Shown here: piece after piece, positions 62,911 through 64,000 of the stretch
How the letters are laid out: every line of letters starts with the position of its first letter
How positions within the stretch are numbered: position 1 is the first letter of the stretch
Source: an uncultured Clostridia bacterium
GTDB lineage: Bacteria > Bacillota > Clostridia > TANB77 > CAG-508
NCBI GenBank assembly: GCA_934121905.1
Contig: CAKOVI010000008.1
Coordinates: 14,909-78,908, forward strand
Direction: 5' to 3'
Length of the DNA: 64,000 nt
Made by a program: the position numbers and the translations under genes
Notes under the pieces: generated by a model
What the model was told of the DNA's origin: nothing
The model's input: the letters and a program-made list of their open reading frames with translations, nothing else
Databases searched by the model: none

Positions 62911-63564
62911 TTATATTATTATTCCATCAATGCAATTTTCATATATAAAATCACTTATTTTTTGCATGTCATTTGAATTATAATATTCTGTTAATAATTC
63001 ATTAAATTTTTCTAGTTTTTCATCTGGTACTTTGATTATTCCAGCACCATTTTCTATCATTATTTTATTCGCAACAATCGTACTTGTCCTTTTATTTCCA
63101 TCCCAAAATAATTGACTTCTCATGCCATATAACATATAAGTAATTGCTCTTTGAGTTGCATTTTCAATTTTTAAAATGTCTTTTATATTTTTTTCTACCT
63201 TTTCTTTATTGGGGATTTCTGGAATATACTGCGTTCCCGTAATTTCAACCATTCCTGTTCTTAGTGTTCCCCATTCTAGACTTTCATTTCGTGCTACATA
63301 TTCATTAACTTTGCATATAAAATCGAGATTAAATTGTTTTTCAATATTATTTATTACAAATTTCCATGCATCTCTTAAATTCAAAATACATTGTATTTCA
63401 TCTAATTTTAAACTAGTAACATTTACCCCATCTAATATGGTTTTAGTTTGTGGGAATGTTACATTTATTCCTTCCATTCTCGCATTTGCATATACATTGT
63501 CTACTAAATTGCGTTTTGCTAAAAATATATTTTGTTCTAGTGTCATTTTGTATTTATTTTCCAT
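62911..63564 (-). CDS. Fic-like protein lacking the catalytic histidine
   Basis: 217 aa from the ATG at 63564, 6 nt after GAGGAG. The Fic fold is recognisable: WGTLRTGMVEITGTQYIPEI and the core loop QLFWDGNKRTSTIVANKIMI. Canonical Fic enzymes have HPFxxGNGR. Here the His-Pro is replaced by Gln-Leu and the last GR by KR (as in Doc-type DANKR). AMP transfer should be lost or changed. No antitoxin gene is next to it. Role unknown. Confidence 0.75.
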   Translation of the reverse strand: MENKYKMTLEQNIFLAKRNLVDNVYANARMEGINVTFPQTKTILDGVNVTSLKLDEIQCILNLRDAWKFVINNIEKQFNLDFICKVNEYVARNESLEWGTLRTGMVEITGTQYIPEIPNKEKVEKNIKDILKIENATQRAITYMLYGMRSQLFWDGNKRTSTIVANKIMIENGAGIIKVPDEKLEKFNELLTEYYNSNDMQKISDFIYENCIDGIII

Positions 63565-63790
63565 AATATCTCCTCTTTTCATTTATAGCTATTCTAACAT
63601 AAACATTATAAAAAATGCAAGGTCTGAAAAGATAATATCTTTATCTTTCTTCTTATTTTTAATTTCCTTTCACTGCTTACATATACATCCAAATACATAT
63701 AAACAAAAAAAGCACAAATCAAATAAATTAAAACTACAATCATAGCTCAAAAATTAAATCTGATTTCTACTTTTTTATAAAAATAAAAAA

Positions 63791-63906
63791 TCTAGCGACA
63801 ACCTATCTTTCCAACAGGGTAACCCGTAAGTATTTTCGGCACATTTGAGCTTGACTTCTGTGTTCGGGATGGGAACAGGTATTTCCTCAATGTAATCATC
63901 ACTAGA
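63791..63906 (-). rRNA. rrf: 5S ribosomal RNA
   Basis: About 116 nt on the minus strand. Terminal helix TCTAGTGAT/GTCGCTAGA, the loop A/helix III region CCATCCCGAACACAGAAG and loop E-like part are recognisable. It is the 3' end of an rRNA operon whose 23S gene must lie beyond 64000. Bases 63907-64000 are the 23S-5S spacer. Confidence 0.95.
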
Positions 63907-64000
63907 AAATTATTGTATGCAATTTTTTAGCACACTCAAAAATACATAGATGAATTTGTTTTAGGCTTTTCCAATCTAGTTAAAGACCTTCGTTATTTTT

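Overview
The window is about 64 kb from a very AT-rich, low-GC Gram-positive chromosome. Arginine is mostly AGA, Shine-Dalgarno sites are strong AGGAGG types, and the sigma-A promoters are canonical. Three genes point to an anaerobic, spore-forming clostridial lineage, probably gut-associated: a SigK-type sigma factor, BofA and a SleB-type cortex hydrolase. I do not name a species. Most genes lie on the minus strand, and an rRNA operon (5S at 63.8 kb) begins at the right edge.

Layout. 0-3.1 kb: unknown paralogous small proteins, a decayed M29 aminopeptidase and membrane proteins. 3.1-7.7 kb: queH, a transglutaminase-like protein, ruvB, an Alg13/Alg14-type glycosyltransferase pair and a sortase. 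8.6-11.4 kb: two half-size TauE/SafE permeases, a TagO-like transferase fused to rubredoxin, and rpiB. 11.5-13.2 kb: a HAD phosphatase and glmR/yvcK. 13.2-17.1 kb: a complete diversity-generating retroelement (DGR) with avd, reverse transcriptase, template repeat and a prepilin-like/FGE-fold target. 17.3-23.8 kb: rpsT, bofA, polysaccharide glycosyltransferases, a Wzy-like protein and trmFO. 24-31.9 kb: sigK, a DUF368 protein, a dCMP-deaminase-like gene, a 2,4-diaminopentanoate dehydrogenase-like gene, a metallopeptidase, tmcAL and a coiled-coil/M15 peptidase pair. 32.2-39.2 kb: seven tRNA genes, a GT-C-like membrane protein, pseudouridine synthases and an lspA-like gene. 39.3-50.3 kb: sleB, holA, glycogen debranching enzyme, a second YvcK, murB, nfeD/SPFH, truA and cdaA. 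50.4-57.8 kb: pdp, rnhB, a pilin-like protein, a response regulator and mfd. 58-63.6 kb: rplL, rplJ, rplA, rplK, nusG, secE, rpmG, a flavin reductase and a Fic-like protein.

The most striking signal is a recoding pattern. Seven unrelated genes (TauE/SafE half, sigK, DUF368, a GT-C-like protein, holA, the second yvcK and a Cys-rich membrane protein) are each broken by one extra C placed directly before a glycine codon. Each break sits exactly where an in-frame CGG codon occurs, and skipping one base there (NNN C|GGN) restores a full-length family member. By a by-eye scan, in-frame CGG occurs nowhere else in native-looking genes of the window. The only other cases are three codons in two genes with foreign-looking composition (7871-8509 and 57965-58447). 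This suggests that CGG is an unassigned or 'hungry' codon at which ribosomes shift +1 onto GGN, so it works as a frameshift signal rather than as arginine.

The DGR is textbook at nucleotide level: 13 of 14 TR/VR differences fall at template adenines. Its arrangement is unusual, because the RT converges on the target/TR transcript, with a shared terminator between them. A third feature is a dispersed family of GC-rich intergenic palindromes (core GGGACCGGGTCTTTTT). They sit between co-directional genes, have arms that change together, and create false upstream start codons for several genes.
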